Below, piece by piece: positions 1 to 6,013 of a stretch of 9,821 bases of DNA (positions are counted from its first letter, which is position 1; each line of letters opens with the position of its first letter). The notes under the pieces are model-generated. The model was given only the letters and a program-made list of their open reading frames with translations, made no database searches and had not been told where the DNA came from. This DNA is from an uncultured Synergistia bacterium (lineage in GTDB: Bacteria; Eremiobacterota; SpSt-956; JAKJGF01), in contig CALARM010000686.1 of the NCBI GenBank assembly GCA_937888925.1, positions 1 to 9,821 of the forward strand, in the 5' to 3' direction. The position numbers and the translations under genes are program-made.

Positions 1-17
1 ATGAGGAGGAGATTATT

Positions 18-263
18 ATGGCACTCAGGGAAATGATAAGGGCTTCATCTGATGACGTGGTAAGAGAATTACTTGAATACAGAGATAAAGCACTTCACGA
101 TGAAGCTACAAGACTTTTTGAGGCAAGAGAAGAAGGCATGGCTGAAGGCATGGAAAAAGGCAGAGAAGAAGGCAAAATAGAAGCAGCAAGAAAACTACTT
201 AAAGAGGGAATGAAAAGAACCGATATTGCAAGAATACTGGAACTTAAAGAAGAAGATTTTTAA
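18..263 (+). CDS. Stand-alone Rpn-type C-terminal tail protein, copy 1
   Basis: An 81-residue protein with no catalytic domain. It consists of a charged helix (KALHDEATRLFEAREEG, about residues 25-41), a run of Gly every fourth residue (EGMAEGMEKGREEGKIE) and a small C-terminal helical segment ending in KEEDF. That order is the usual C-terminus of Rpn-family (recombination-promoting nuclease/putative transposase) proteins, whose nuclease domain would lie upstream; here it is missing. The start is supported by an AGGAGGA Shine-Dalgarno at 4-10. From base 90 onward it is nearly identical to the next gene, so the two are a tandem duplication. It could be a remnant of a full Rpn gene, or a functional small partner like the internally translated RpnS proteins known to block Rpn nucleases; the intact frame and good ribosome site favour expression. 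The function is inferred. Confidence 0.6.
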   Translation: MALREMIRASSDDVVRELLEYRDKALHDEATRLFEAREEGMAEGMEKGREEGKIEAARKLLKEGMKRTDIARILELKEEDF

Positions 264-284
264 AGGAGAAAACGAATTTTTAGT

Positions 285-548
285 ATGTCACGAAAAGAAA
301 TGACCTACTCTGAAAAGGTAGCAATAGAATTACGTGAACACAGAGAGAAAGCACTTCACGATGAAGCTACAAGACTTTTTGAGGCAAGAGAAGAAGGCAT
401 GGCTGAAGGCATGGAAAAAGGCAGAGAAGAAGGCAAAATAGAAGGCAAAATAGAAGGCAAAATAGAAGCAGCAAGAAAATTTCTTAAAGAGGGCATGAAA
501 AGAACCGATATTGCAAGAATACTGGAACTGAAGGAAGAAGATTTTTAA
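285..548 (+). CDS. Stand-alone Rpn-type C-terminal tail protein, copy 2
   Basis: An 87-residue paralogue of the preceding gene with a different first 22 residues (MSRKEMTYSEKVAIELREHR), then the same KALHDEATRLFEAREEG helix and Gly-repeat tail. It differs mainly by two extra GKIE units, from three copies of a 12-base repeat where copy 1 has one. AGGAG at 264-268 lies about 16 bases from the ATG, which is far, so coupling to the upstream gene that ends at 263 is likely. Its stop is three bases before the full-length Rpn gene, so it could be cotranslated with it. No nuclease motif is present. It may be an antitoxin-like tail protein or the C-terminal residue of a deleted Rpn gene. Confidence 0.6.
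   Translation: MSRKEMTYSEKVAIELREHREKALHDEATRLFEAREEGMAEGMEKGREEGKIEGKIEGKIEAARKFLKEGMKRTDIARILELKEEDF
429..464 (+). repeat. 12-base tandem repeat, three copies
   Basis: Three perfect copies of GAAGGCAAAATA encode EGKI three times in frame. The paralogue at 18-263 has a single copy. The unit length is a multiple of three, so slippage changes the protein length without breaking the frame. Confidence 0.9.
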
Positions 549-551
549 ATT

Positions 552-1523
552 ATGGGTAAATACGACGAGGCGTGGAAGGAAATAATAGAAAATCTTTTTG
601 AACAATTTATGTACTTTTATATGCCAGACCTGGCAGAAGATATAGATTTCACTAAAGGCTTTACCTTTCTGGACAAAGAATTCCAGACTATAGCAGGCCA
701 ATCGGAAGATACATCAAGAATACTGGATAAGCTTATCAGGGTATACCTGAAAAATGATGAAGAAACATGGATACTGGTTCACATCGATGTACAGGAAGAA
801 AGTAAAGATGATTTTGCCGGAAGAATGTTCAGGTATTTCTATAGAATATTTGATAAATATAATAAAAAGATAGTAAGTCTTGCCTTGTTTACAGGGACAA
901 GCAGAACATATCAATTAAAATACGACTATAATTTTTATAAAACAAAATTGTTATACGAATACAGACATGTTAAGCTGGTAGATTATAAAGAAAAACATCT
1001 GCTTGAAAATAAAAACCTCTTTGCCCTTGTAACACTTGCAGTAAAGTACAGTCTTAAGAGTAAAACAGATGAAGAAATGAGAGCTAAATTCATAAGAAAA
1101 CTCATAAAGCTTATGATAAATCGGGGATATAACAAAGAAGACATTGCAAATCTGATAAGATTTATAGATGTCCTGCTGGAAGTTGAAGATGAAAAATTAA
1201 ACAGGTTAATTTATGAAGATATTTATGAACTTTATAAAAAAGAAGGTGGTCTTATGTTTCTTGCAAACTTTGAACGGAAGGCTATGGAACAGGGGCTGGA
1301 ACAAGGCAGGATGGAAGGTCTGGAAGCAGGCAGAATGGAAGGTCTGGAAGCAGGCAGGATGGAAGGTCTGGAAGCAGGCAGGATGGAAGGTCTGGGAAAA
1401 ATGATAGAAACGGCAAAGAACCTGTTAAGAAAAAAAATTGATTTAGATACAATAGCTGAATGTACAGGGTTAACCATAGATATGATAAGGAATCTGATAA
1501 AAGAAATAAAGGATTTAGAATAA
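552..1523 (+). CDS. Rpn-family PD-(D/E)XK nuclease/putative transposase
   Basis: A 323-residue protein of the Rpn/Transposase_31-like type, probably an Mg-dependent DNA endonuclease acting in the cytoplasm; related E. coli Rpn proteins are DNases linked to RecA-independent recombination and phage defence. The N-terminal part has the family pattern: KYDEAWKEIIENLFEQF, then DIDFTKGFTFLDKEFQ (residues 30-45), an acidic residue in the helix before VYLK (D59), and HIDVQ (77-81), where D79 and Q81 sit at the E-x-Q/K catalytic positions. FAGRMFRYFYRIFDKY follows. The C-terminus (235-323) holds four RMEGLEAG repeats and a small helical domain (LDTIAECTGLTIDMIRNLI). Many relatives have Glu where this one has D79, which may matter for activity. 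The Shine-Dalgarno is weak and distant; the ATG lies three bases after the preceding stop, so translational coupling is likely. Family assignment is confident; activity is inferred. Confidence 0.85.
   Translation: MGKYDEAWKEIIENLFEQFMYFYMPDLAEDIDFTKGFTFLDKEFQTIAGQSEDTSRILDKLIRVYLKNDEETWILVHIDVQEESKDDFAGRMFRYFYRIFDKYNKKIVSLALFTGTSRTYQLKYDYNFYKTKLLYEYRHVKLVDYKEKHLLENKNLFALVTLAVKYSLKSKTDEEMRAKFIRKLIKLMINRGYNKEDIANLIRFIDVLLEVEDEKLNRLIYEDIYELYKKEGGLMFLANFERKAMEQGLEQGRMEGLEAGRMEGLEAGRMEGLEAGRMEGLGKMIETAKNLLRKKIDLDTIAECTGLTIDMIRNLIKEIKDLE
1254..1523 (+). CDS. Candidate intragenic small ORF: Rpn tail, in frame
   Basis: Inside the Rpn gene, AGAAGGTGG (1241-1249) precedes an in-frame ATG at 1254 (Met235 of the long protein). 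Translation from here gives an 89-residue tail, MFLANFERKAMEQG followed by the repeats and the helical end. The stand-alone ORF at 1528-1707 starts at the matching residue (MLLAKFEQKAMEKG). It is known that E. coli rpn genes carry intragenic small proteins that inhibit the full nuclease; applying that here is inference. The spacing of 4 bases from GGTGG to the ATG is short, which lowers confidence. Confidence 0.4.
   Translation: MFLANFERKAMEQGLEQGRMEGLEAGRMEGLEAGRMEGLEAGRMEGLGKMIETAKNLLRKKIDLDTIAECTGLTIDMIRNLIKEIKDLE
1305..1397 (+). repeat. 24-base in-frame tandem repeat, about 3.9 copies
   Basis: Units begin at 1305, 1329, 1353 and 1377 and encode GRMEGLEA. The units differ by single bases (GGCAGG versus GGCAGA) and the last is partial. 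They encode a helical, probably coiled-coil segment in the tail of the Rpn protein. The 24-base period preserves the reading frame when copy number changes. Confidence 0.9.
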
Positions 1524-1527
1524 CGTT

Positions 1528-1707
1528 ATGCTCCTTGCAAAGTTTGAGCAGAAAGCTATGGAAAAAGGCATGGAAAAAGGCCTCAGACATACAGCCATAA
1601 AAATGATGGAAGATAAAGTTGACATAGAGCTTATAGCTAAATATACAGGACTTACACTGGAAAACATAAAGAAAATATTTGAGGAAGAAAGTAAAGAGAA
1701 GGAGTAA
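1528..1707 (+). CDS. Short stand-alone Rpn tail protein
   Basis: A 59-residue ORF that starts MLLAKFEQKAMEKGMEKG, continues through a helical segment (VDIELIAKYTGLTLENIKKIF) and ends in a Glu/Lys tail. It is a paralogue of residues 235-323 of the upstream Rpn gene but with only one or two Gly-repeat units. The ATG lies four bases after the Rpn stop, so translation is probably coupled; an own ribosome site (AAAGGA near 1508) is too far to be convincing. It has no catalytic residues. It is either a tail-only antitoxin-like partner of the nuclease or the remnant of a second Rpn gene. The frame is open along its entire length. Confidence 0.5.
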   Translation: MLLAKFEQKAMEKGMEKGLRHTAIKMMEDKVDIELIAKYTGLTLENIKKIFEEESKEKE

Positions 1708-1720
1708 AGAGAAGGAATAA

Positions 1721-2047
1721 ATGGACGAGAAAATAATTACAGAAGAAATTTCTGAGACAACAGAAGAAGTAAAAGAAGAAAAAAAAGTTCCCCCTTTGAA
1801 TACGATATATTTTTATCTTACAAAGGGGTGTAATCTATGCTGCCGGCACTGCTGGGTGGCACCGAAACACCAGACCGAAGAGACGAAATATCCGGAACTT
1901 TCTCTTGACCAGTTCAGGTCTGTTATAGAACAGGCAAAACCTCTGGGGCTTACAGGTGTGAAACTTACAGGGGGAGAACCTCTTATGCATTCTCAGATCA
2001 GGGAGATACTTCAGATTATAAAGGATGTAGATCAGATCATAGCATGA
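1721..2047 (+). pseudogene. Truncated ScmF-like radical SAM gene (5' third only)
   Basis: A 108-residue ORF with a good ribosome site (GAAGGAA just before 1721). It matches the first 100 or so residues of the intact ScmF-like protein at 3297-4445 at roughly two thirds identity by eye. It keeps an acidic/Lys-rich leader, LNTIYFYLTKGCN, the radical SAM cysteines (C37, C41, C44 in CNLCCRHC) and TGGEP, then diverges at IIKDVDQIIA and stops. Most of the TIM-barrel and the whole SPASM domain are missing, so it cannot be an active radical SAM enzyme. It is richer in G+C than the intact copy (for example around 1840-1865), so it is not a recent copy of it; it looks like the remnant of a second, diverged cassette. 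A residual peptide-binding role is possible but has no support. Confidence 0.8.
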
Positions 2048-2085
2048 TAAAAACGTAAAGTTTGATTTACAAGGAGATTTTATCA

Positions 2086-3183
2086 ATGGAAGTTATGTAT
2101 ACACCAAGATCAGTGGAGATATCCATAACAAATAAATGTAATCTTCGCTGTAAATATTGTTTTCACTTTACAAGTGAAGGAGATACAGGGAAAGACTTAT
2201 CTTTAGAAGAATGGCTTACTTTTTTCAAAGAATTAAATACCTGTGCTGTTATGGACCTATGTCTTACAGGAGGAGAACCTTTCTGTCGTAAAGATTTAAA
2301 AGAAATAATAGAAGGTATAGTAAAAAATCGCATGAGGTTCAACATATTAAGTAATGGAACTCTTATCACAGAAGAATGGGCAAAGTTTCTTCATTCTACA
2401 AAAAGATGTAATTATGTTCAGGTTTCCATAGATGGTTCTATTCCCATAAGTCATGATTCCTTTCGAGGAGAAGGAAATTTTAAAAAAGCTATAGATGGAA
2501 TAAATAATTTACAGAAACATAATGTTTATGTAGCAGTAAGGGTAACAATACATAAACATAATGTTTATGAGCTGGAAGATATAGCAAAATTACTACTTGA
2601 AGATATAAAACTTGATTCATTTTCAACAAATTCAGCTGGATATATGGGACTCTGCAGACAGTATAATGATGAAATAATGCTTTCTACAGAAGAAAGAACA
2701 TTTGCAATGAAAACACTCCTTAAGCTAACAAAAAAATATAATGGCCGTATAAGTGCAACATCAGGGCCACTTGCAGAAGCAAGGGCATGGACTGAAATGG
2801 AAAATGCAAGAATAAATGGTAAAGAATGTTTACCTGACAGAGGATATCTTACAAGTTGTGGTGGGCCAATGAGTAAAATATCTGTAAGATCAGATGGAAT
2901 AATGACACCCTGTAATCAACTTCCACACATGAAAATTGGTAGAATAAATAAAGATAATTTTATTGAAGTCTGGCAGAACAATCCTGTTCTGAATAAATTT
3001 AGAGAAAGGCGAAATATAGCTTTAAATAATTTTGAATATTGTCATAACTGTGATTATATAAACTATTGTGCTGGAAGCTGCCCTGCTCTTGCCTATACAA
3101 TATTTGGTACAGACGAACATCCGAGTCCTGATGCCTGTATAAAAAGATTTTTAGCAGAAGGAGGAAAATTACCAGATTATTAA
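2086..3183 (+). CDS. scmE: Radical SAM/SPASM peptide maturase, ScmE-like
   Basis: A 365-residue radical SAM enzyme, probably modifying the Cys-rich peptide encoded at 4500. The N-terminus carries CNLRCKYC (C18, C22, C25), which binds the SAM-cleaving [4Fe-4S] cluster, and TGGEP (61-65), which contacts SAM. The C-terminal SPASM domain has the full set of ligands in the pattern C-x12-G-x4-C, then C-x2-C-x5-C-x3-C, then C: C258, C276, C319, C322, C328, C332, C351. It should therefore hold two auxiliary clusters, as in PqqE and AnSME-type enzymes. I chose ATG 2086 because AAGGAG (2071-2076) sits 9 bases upstream; an upstream TTG at 2062 would add eight residues with no ribosome site. The name ScmE (SynChlorMet cassette) rests on remembered family features and on the ScmF/ScmC neighbours. 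It lacks an N-terminal PqqD-like domain. The chemistry installed is unknown. Confidence 0.75.
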   Translation: MEVMYTPRSVEISITNKCNLRCKYCFHFTSEGDTGKDLSLEEWLTFFKELNTCAVMDLCLTGGEPFCRKDLKEIIEGIVKNRMRFNILSNGTLITEEWAKFLHSTKRCNYVQVSIDGSIPISHDSFRGEGNFKKAIDGINNLQKHNVYVAVRVTIHKHNVYELEDIAKLLLEDIKLDSFSTNSAGYMGLCRQYNDEIMLSTEERTFAMKTLLKLTKKYNGRISATSGPLAEARAWTEMENARINGKECLPDRGYLTSCGGPMSKISVRSDGIMTPCNQLPHMKIGRINKDNFIEVWQNNPVLNKFRERRNIALNNFEYCHNCDYINYCAGSCPALAYTIFGTDEHPSPDACIKRFLAEGGKLPDY

Positions 3184-3201
3184 TATTTTTAAAAAACTAA
3201 T

Positions 3202-3228
3202 TTGATATAATTTTATCAGTAATATAAT
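3202..3228 (+). promoter_or_regulatory. Possible promoter upstream of scmF
   Basis: The 113-base gap between scmE and scmF is very A+T-rich and has TTGATA (3202-3207) and a consensus TATAAT (3223-3228). The 15-base spacer is shorter than the usual 17, so this is weak. It could allow scmF, the precursor and scmC to be expressed apart from scmE. No terminator hairpin is visible in the gap. Confidence 0.25.
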
Positions 3229-3296
3229 AGTTCAGTGTTTTATTATACAATCATATATTATGAAAAAAATTTCTTAACTTATAACAGAGGTAAATT

Positions 3297-4445
3297 ATGG
3301 AAGATAAAATAATTAAAGAAGAGAAAGAATATATAGAAAGAAAAGAAGAAAAAAAAGTTCCGAAACTAAATACAATATATTTCTATTTAACAAAAGGGTG
3401 TAATCTTTTTTGCAGACACTGCTGGATTACTCCAAAATATCAAACAGAAGAGAGCAAATATCCTGAACTGAAAATTGATCTCTTTAAATCAGTCATAACT
3501 CAGGCAAAATCTATTGGACTGACAGGTATAAAACTTACAGGAGGGGAACCATTACTACATTCACAAATTAATGACATTTTAAAATTTATAAAAACTGAAG
3601 AACTCAGACTTACTGTAGAAACAAATGGTGTTCTATGTACAGAAGAACTGGCACAACTTATGGCAACCTGTAAGAATCCTTTTGTTTCTGTAAGTCTTGA
3701 CGGAGCAGATGCAGATACCCATGAGTGGGTGAGAGGAGTACCGGGAAGTTTTAAAGCAGCTCTTAATGGAATAGATAATCTTGTTAAAGCCGGGTTCAGA
3801 CCTCAGGTAATTATGACTATTATGAACAAAAATAAAAATCAGATAGAAGCTGTGGCCAGACTGGCAGAAAAACATATGGCAGGTTCAATAAAATTTAATA
3901 TAATGCAACCAACAGGAAGAGGAGAATTTCTGCATAATACAGAAGAAAATTTGAATATCAAAGAGCTTTTAGAAATTGGTGAATGGATAGAAAGAGATCT
4001 TTCTGAAAGAATAAATATAAAAATTCATCACAGTCATCCTCAGGCATTCAGACCTTTAGGAAAAGTTTTTAATGAGGATGGAGATGGATGCAGTAGTTGT
4101 GGAATTTTTGGGATTCTGGGAGTACTTGCAGATGGTTCTTATGCATTATGTGGTATTGGTGAATCAATTCCGGAATTAGTTTTTGGAAAAATAGATGAAG
4201 ACTCTCTTTACAATATATGGTATAATAATATAATATTAAAAGAGATAAGAGAAGGTATTCCTGGAAAATTTGAAGGAATATGTTCAAGATGTTTGATGAA
4301 GAATTTTTGCCTGGGTTACTGTCTTGCTCAGAATTATTTTAAATATAAAAATCTATGGAAATCCTACTGGTACTGTAATGATGCTTATAATTTAAATCTT
4401 TTTCCTGAAGATAGACTATTTCCAGATGGATGTATAAAAAAATAG
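3297..4445 (+). CDS. scmF: Radical SAM/SPASM peptide maturase, ScmF-like
   Basis: A 382-residue radical SAM/SPASM enzyme, the second maturase of the cassette. An acidic, Lys-rich N-terminal extension of about 24 residues precedes LNTIYFYLTKGCN. The SAM cluster ligands are C35, C39, C42 (CNLFCRHC), and TGGEP lies at 81-85. The SPASM region has C268, C285 (C-x11-G-x4-C), C329, C332, C338, C342 and a later Cys at C360 or C379, with C265 close by. The C-terminal stretch NLWKSYWYCNDAYNLNLFP is what I recall as typical of ScmF. The ribosome site AGAGGT lies at 3286-3291. The neighbours (a second SPASM enzyme upstream, a Cys-repeat peptide and an HprK-like gene downstream) point to RiPP maturation. 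Two SPASM enzymes could make two different modifications or act as a pair. The product is unknown. Confidence 0.78.
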   Translation: MEDKIIKEEKEYIERKEEKKVPKLNTIYFYLTKGCNLFCRHCWITPKYQTEESKYPELKIDLFKSVITQAKSIGLTGIKLTGGEPLLHSQINDILKFIKTEELRLTVETNGVLCTEELAQLMATCKNPFVSVSLDGADADTHEWVRGVPGSFKAALNGIDNLVKAGFRPQVIMTIMNKNKNQIEAVARLAEKHMAGSIKFNIMQPTGRGEFLHNTEENLNIKELLEIGEWIERDLSERINIKIHHSHPQAFRPLGKVFNEDGDGCSSCGIFGILGVLADGSYALCGIGESIPELVFGKIDEDSLYNIWYNNIILKEIREGIPGKFEGICSRCLMKNFCLGYCLAQNYFKYKNLWKSYWYCNDAYNLNLFPEDRLFPDGCIKK

Positions 4446-4485
4446 ATAGTATATGTTGAAATGATGTATAATTTTAATAAAATTT

Positions 4486-4493
4486 AAGGAGGT
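4486..4493 (+). promoter_or_regulatory. Strong ribosome binding site that sets the precursor start
   Basis: AAGGAGGT is a near-perfect Shine-Dalgarno. GGAGG ends 7 bases before the ATG at 4500 but only 1 base before the ATG at 4494, so translation should begin at 4500. It is the strongest site in the cassette, as expected for a stoichiometric peptide substrate. Confidence 0.8.
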
Positions 4494-4499
4494 ATGTTT

Positions 4500-4826
4500 A
4501 TGAAATATAAAAAACCGGTTTTAATCTGTATGAATGCTACAAATACTGCTCTGGGAGCCTGTGAAGCAAATGGTTCTGGTGATGCATATTGTAATCCTAC
4601 TGGAATAACTGCAGCAGGTCGTTGTGGTGCTGCAGGACAGTCTGCTACAGGTACAAGTGTCTGCGATCCTAATGGATGGACAGCTACAACCTGTTATACA
4701 AATGGAGTGGGGCCGACAGGAACTGTTAGTTGTAATGCTGTCGGTGAAACTGCAACAGGAGGTCCTTGTACCAGTAATGGAATTGCCGCAACAACAACAT
4801 GTTCATCTGGTGGAGGTGGTTCTTAA
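4500..4826 (+). CDS. Cys-rich multi-repeat RiPP precursor peptide (candidate)
   Basis: A 108-residue peptide, probably the substrate of the two flanking radical SAM enzymes. Leader: residues 1-19, starting MKYKKP, a lysine-rich YxKP-type start common in precursors of radical SAM RiPPs, with one leader cysteine (C10) and ending near ALGA. Core: eight cysteines at 21, 31, 42, 55, 65, 78, 90 and 101. Every one is followed by Gly exactly four residues later (G25, G35, G46, G59, G69, G82, G94, G105). Six of the eight modules then have Ala or Pro three residues after the Gly, usually followed by Thr or Ala, giving C-x3-G-x2-A-T. Spacing between cysteines is 10-13. The last module ends SSGGGGS. The core is rich in Thr, Gly, Ala, Asn and Cys and almost free of Lys and Leu. 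It has no secretion signal or membrane segment. A small exported Cys-rich structural protein is the alternative, but the neighbours argue for a RiPP. Confidence 0.8.
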   Translation: MKYKKPVLICMNATNTALGACEANGSGDAYCNPTGITAAGRCGAAGQSATGTSVCDPNGWTATTCYTNGVGPTGTVSCNAVGETATGGPCTSNGIAATTTCSSGGGGS

Positions 4827-4885
4827 ATAATTAAAGTAAATACATCAGAGTTTATAAAATTAATCTAAAATATAGAGGGATTTCT

Positions 4886-5788
4886 TTGCTAGAACTTTCA
4901 GATAAAAACATTATAAGTATGAATTTAACTTTATCCAACAGAAAAAATTGGAATATTATCGGACTTGCTTCCTGTAAAGAATGGATTAGCAATTTTTTCA
5001 ATATTATAAAGCCTGAATCCTTCAGTTCATCAAAAGCCACAAATCTGGTTTATATTAGAGCAAAAGAGAAGAATGCAGAAGATATTTTAAAGAATGTGGA
5101 TATATTACCTGAACTTCCTTTAGAAGGTTGGAATATTTCCAGATTAGCATACTTAAGATTTTTATATCATCCTGAAATTAATTATATTATTTGTGATATA
5201 GGGAAAATACAGGAAGAAATAGAATTTACCAAAATGCAATTAGCCTTATTTCCTTTATACAGAGAAATAATTAATGAAGGAGGACTTTTAGTTCACAGTG
5301 CCTTACTTGAATATAAGAGAGATGGTATAATAATAGGAGGGCCGGGGGGAAATGGGAAAAGCAGTTGCTGCATGCGTATAGTATCCCCCTGGGTACCTCT
5401 CTGTGATGACTTGACATTAATAGTAAAGAACAAGAATTATTACGGTCATCCTTTACCAACATGGAGTAATTATATACTAAAAAAAAATGAACCCTTATTT
5501 AATACCAGTATTGAATATTTTATTCCAATAAAAGCAATTTTTTTTCTAGAAAAAAGTAACGAAGATAAAATTATACCAATAAGACAGAGAGAAGCTGCAT
5601 TTAAGTTAACTCAATTATCTCTTCAAGTAACAACTTTATTTTTAAGTAATATAAAAAAAGAAGAAGCAATAGAAATAAAAGCAAAGTTATTTGAGAATTC
5701 ATATGAACTGGCCAGTAAAATTCCCTGCTACATCCTCCGCCACTCCCTCCACGGCGAATTCTGGAAAGAGATAGAGAAGGTGCTCTGA
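4886..5788 (+). CDS. scmC: HPr-kinase-like ScmC cassette protein
   Basis: A 300-residue P-loop protein of the HprK-like group, as found next to RiPP genes. Walker A is GGPGGNGKSS (151-160), preceded by LLVHSALLEY (134-143) and IIIGG, as in HprK folds. DD at 174-175 (PLCDDLTLIV) fits the second acidic motif, and HPLPTWS (188-194) is a conserved feature of these kinase-like cassette proteins. The N-terminal 130 residues are not recognisable. The start is TTG 4886, because AGAGGGA lies at 4874-4880 with 5 bases of spacing; the ATG at 4919 has no ribosome site. HprK relatives in lasso-peptide clusters phosphorylate the precursor at its C-terminal Ser, and the peptide here ends in Ser, so Ser/Thr phosphorylation of the precursor is a reasonable guess. 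The last 65 bases are clearly richer in G+C than the rest of the gene and recur twice in the window. Confidence 0.72.
   Translation: MLELSDKNIISMNLTLSNRKNWNIIGLASCKEWISNFFNIIKPESFSSSKATNLVYIRAKEKNAEDILKNVDILPELPLEGWNISRLAYLRFLYHPEINYIICDIGKIQEEIEFTKMQLALFPLYREIINEGGLLVHSALLEYKRDGIIIGGPGGNGKSSCCMRIVSPWVPLCDDLTLIVKNKNYYGHPLPTWSNYILKKNEPLFNTSIEYFIPIKAIFFLEKSNEDKIIPIRQREAAFKLTQLSLQVTTLFLSNIKKEEAIEIKAKLFENSYELASKIPCYILRHSLHGEFWKEIEKVL
5721..5786 (+). repeat. scmC 3' end: coding copy of a dispersed ~60-base repeat
   Basis: This stretch encodes CYILRHSLHGEFWKEIEKVL, the end of scmC, and is repeated in non-coding DNA at 8203-8258 and 9637-9695. The copies share CGGCGAATTCT and AAAGAGATAGAGAAGG but differ by small indels that break the frame. 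Here the repeat runs straight into GGATT-type repeats, as in the 9637 copy. Confidence 0.8.
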
Positions 5789-5815
5789 GACAGGGATTTG
5801 GGGGGATTTTGGGGA

Positions 5816-5860
5816 TTAATGGGATTTTATAGACGTTATTTTCTTGTTCTTCAGTATTTT
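5816..5860 (-). pseudogene. GxxExxY C-terminal remnant, outer copy
   Basis: The minus-strand frame reads KILKNKKITSIKSH and then stop, matching the last residues of the intact GxxExxY protein (RRLENKKITSK). Only about 14 codons remain. Confidence 0.6.
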
Positions 5861-5900
5861 ACATTCATGGCCCGGCAGGGAGAATTAGCATTTTGGGGGA

Positions 5901-5969
5901 TTAAGAGGATTTTATATCTGCTATTTTCTTGTTCTCCAGCCTCCTGAATTCCAGACTTTTTGCTCCGAA
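5901..5969 (-). pseudogene. GxxExxY C-terminal remnant, middle copy
   Basis: The minus-strand frame reads FGAKSLEFRRLENKKIADIK and ends in a stop three codons later. This matches FGAKSLDFRRLENKKITSK of the intact gene almost residue for residue. Sequence before the Phe is unrelated, so this is a 3' fragment only. Confidence 0.75.
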
Positions 5970-6013
5970 GATGTCTGAACGGGAATTTGGGGGGATTTTC
6001 GGGATGGGCAGGA

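Larger units (their letters stand above)
90..548 (+). repeat. Tandem duplication of Rpn tail coding sequence
   Basis: Bases 90-263 and 351-548 are nearly identical (174 and 198 bases). The length difference is two 12-base units. The sequence upstream of each copy diverges sharply, so only the tail module was duplicated. Confidence 0.85.

Noticed and set aside
1305..1397. Possible CRISPR-like array
   Set aside because: The units are contiguous with no spacers and keep the reading frame, so this is a coding tandem repeat.
1282..1590. Minus-strand open frames with Pro/Leu-rich repeats
   Set aside because: They are the reverse reading of the 24-base repeat of the Rpn gene and have no ribosome site or family resemblance.
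2062..2085. TTG start of the ScmE-like gene
   Set aside because: It has no ribosome site, and the AAGGAG at 2071-2076 fits ATG 2086.
4494..4499. Start of the precursor at ATG 4494
   Set aside because: It is only 1 base from the GGAGG; the ATG at 4500 has the normal 7-base spacing.
4624..4830. Second plus-strand open frame inside the precursor gene
   Set aside because: It is out of frame with the Cys-repeat peptide, has no Shine-Dalgarno, and its composition is a by-product of the repeated codons.
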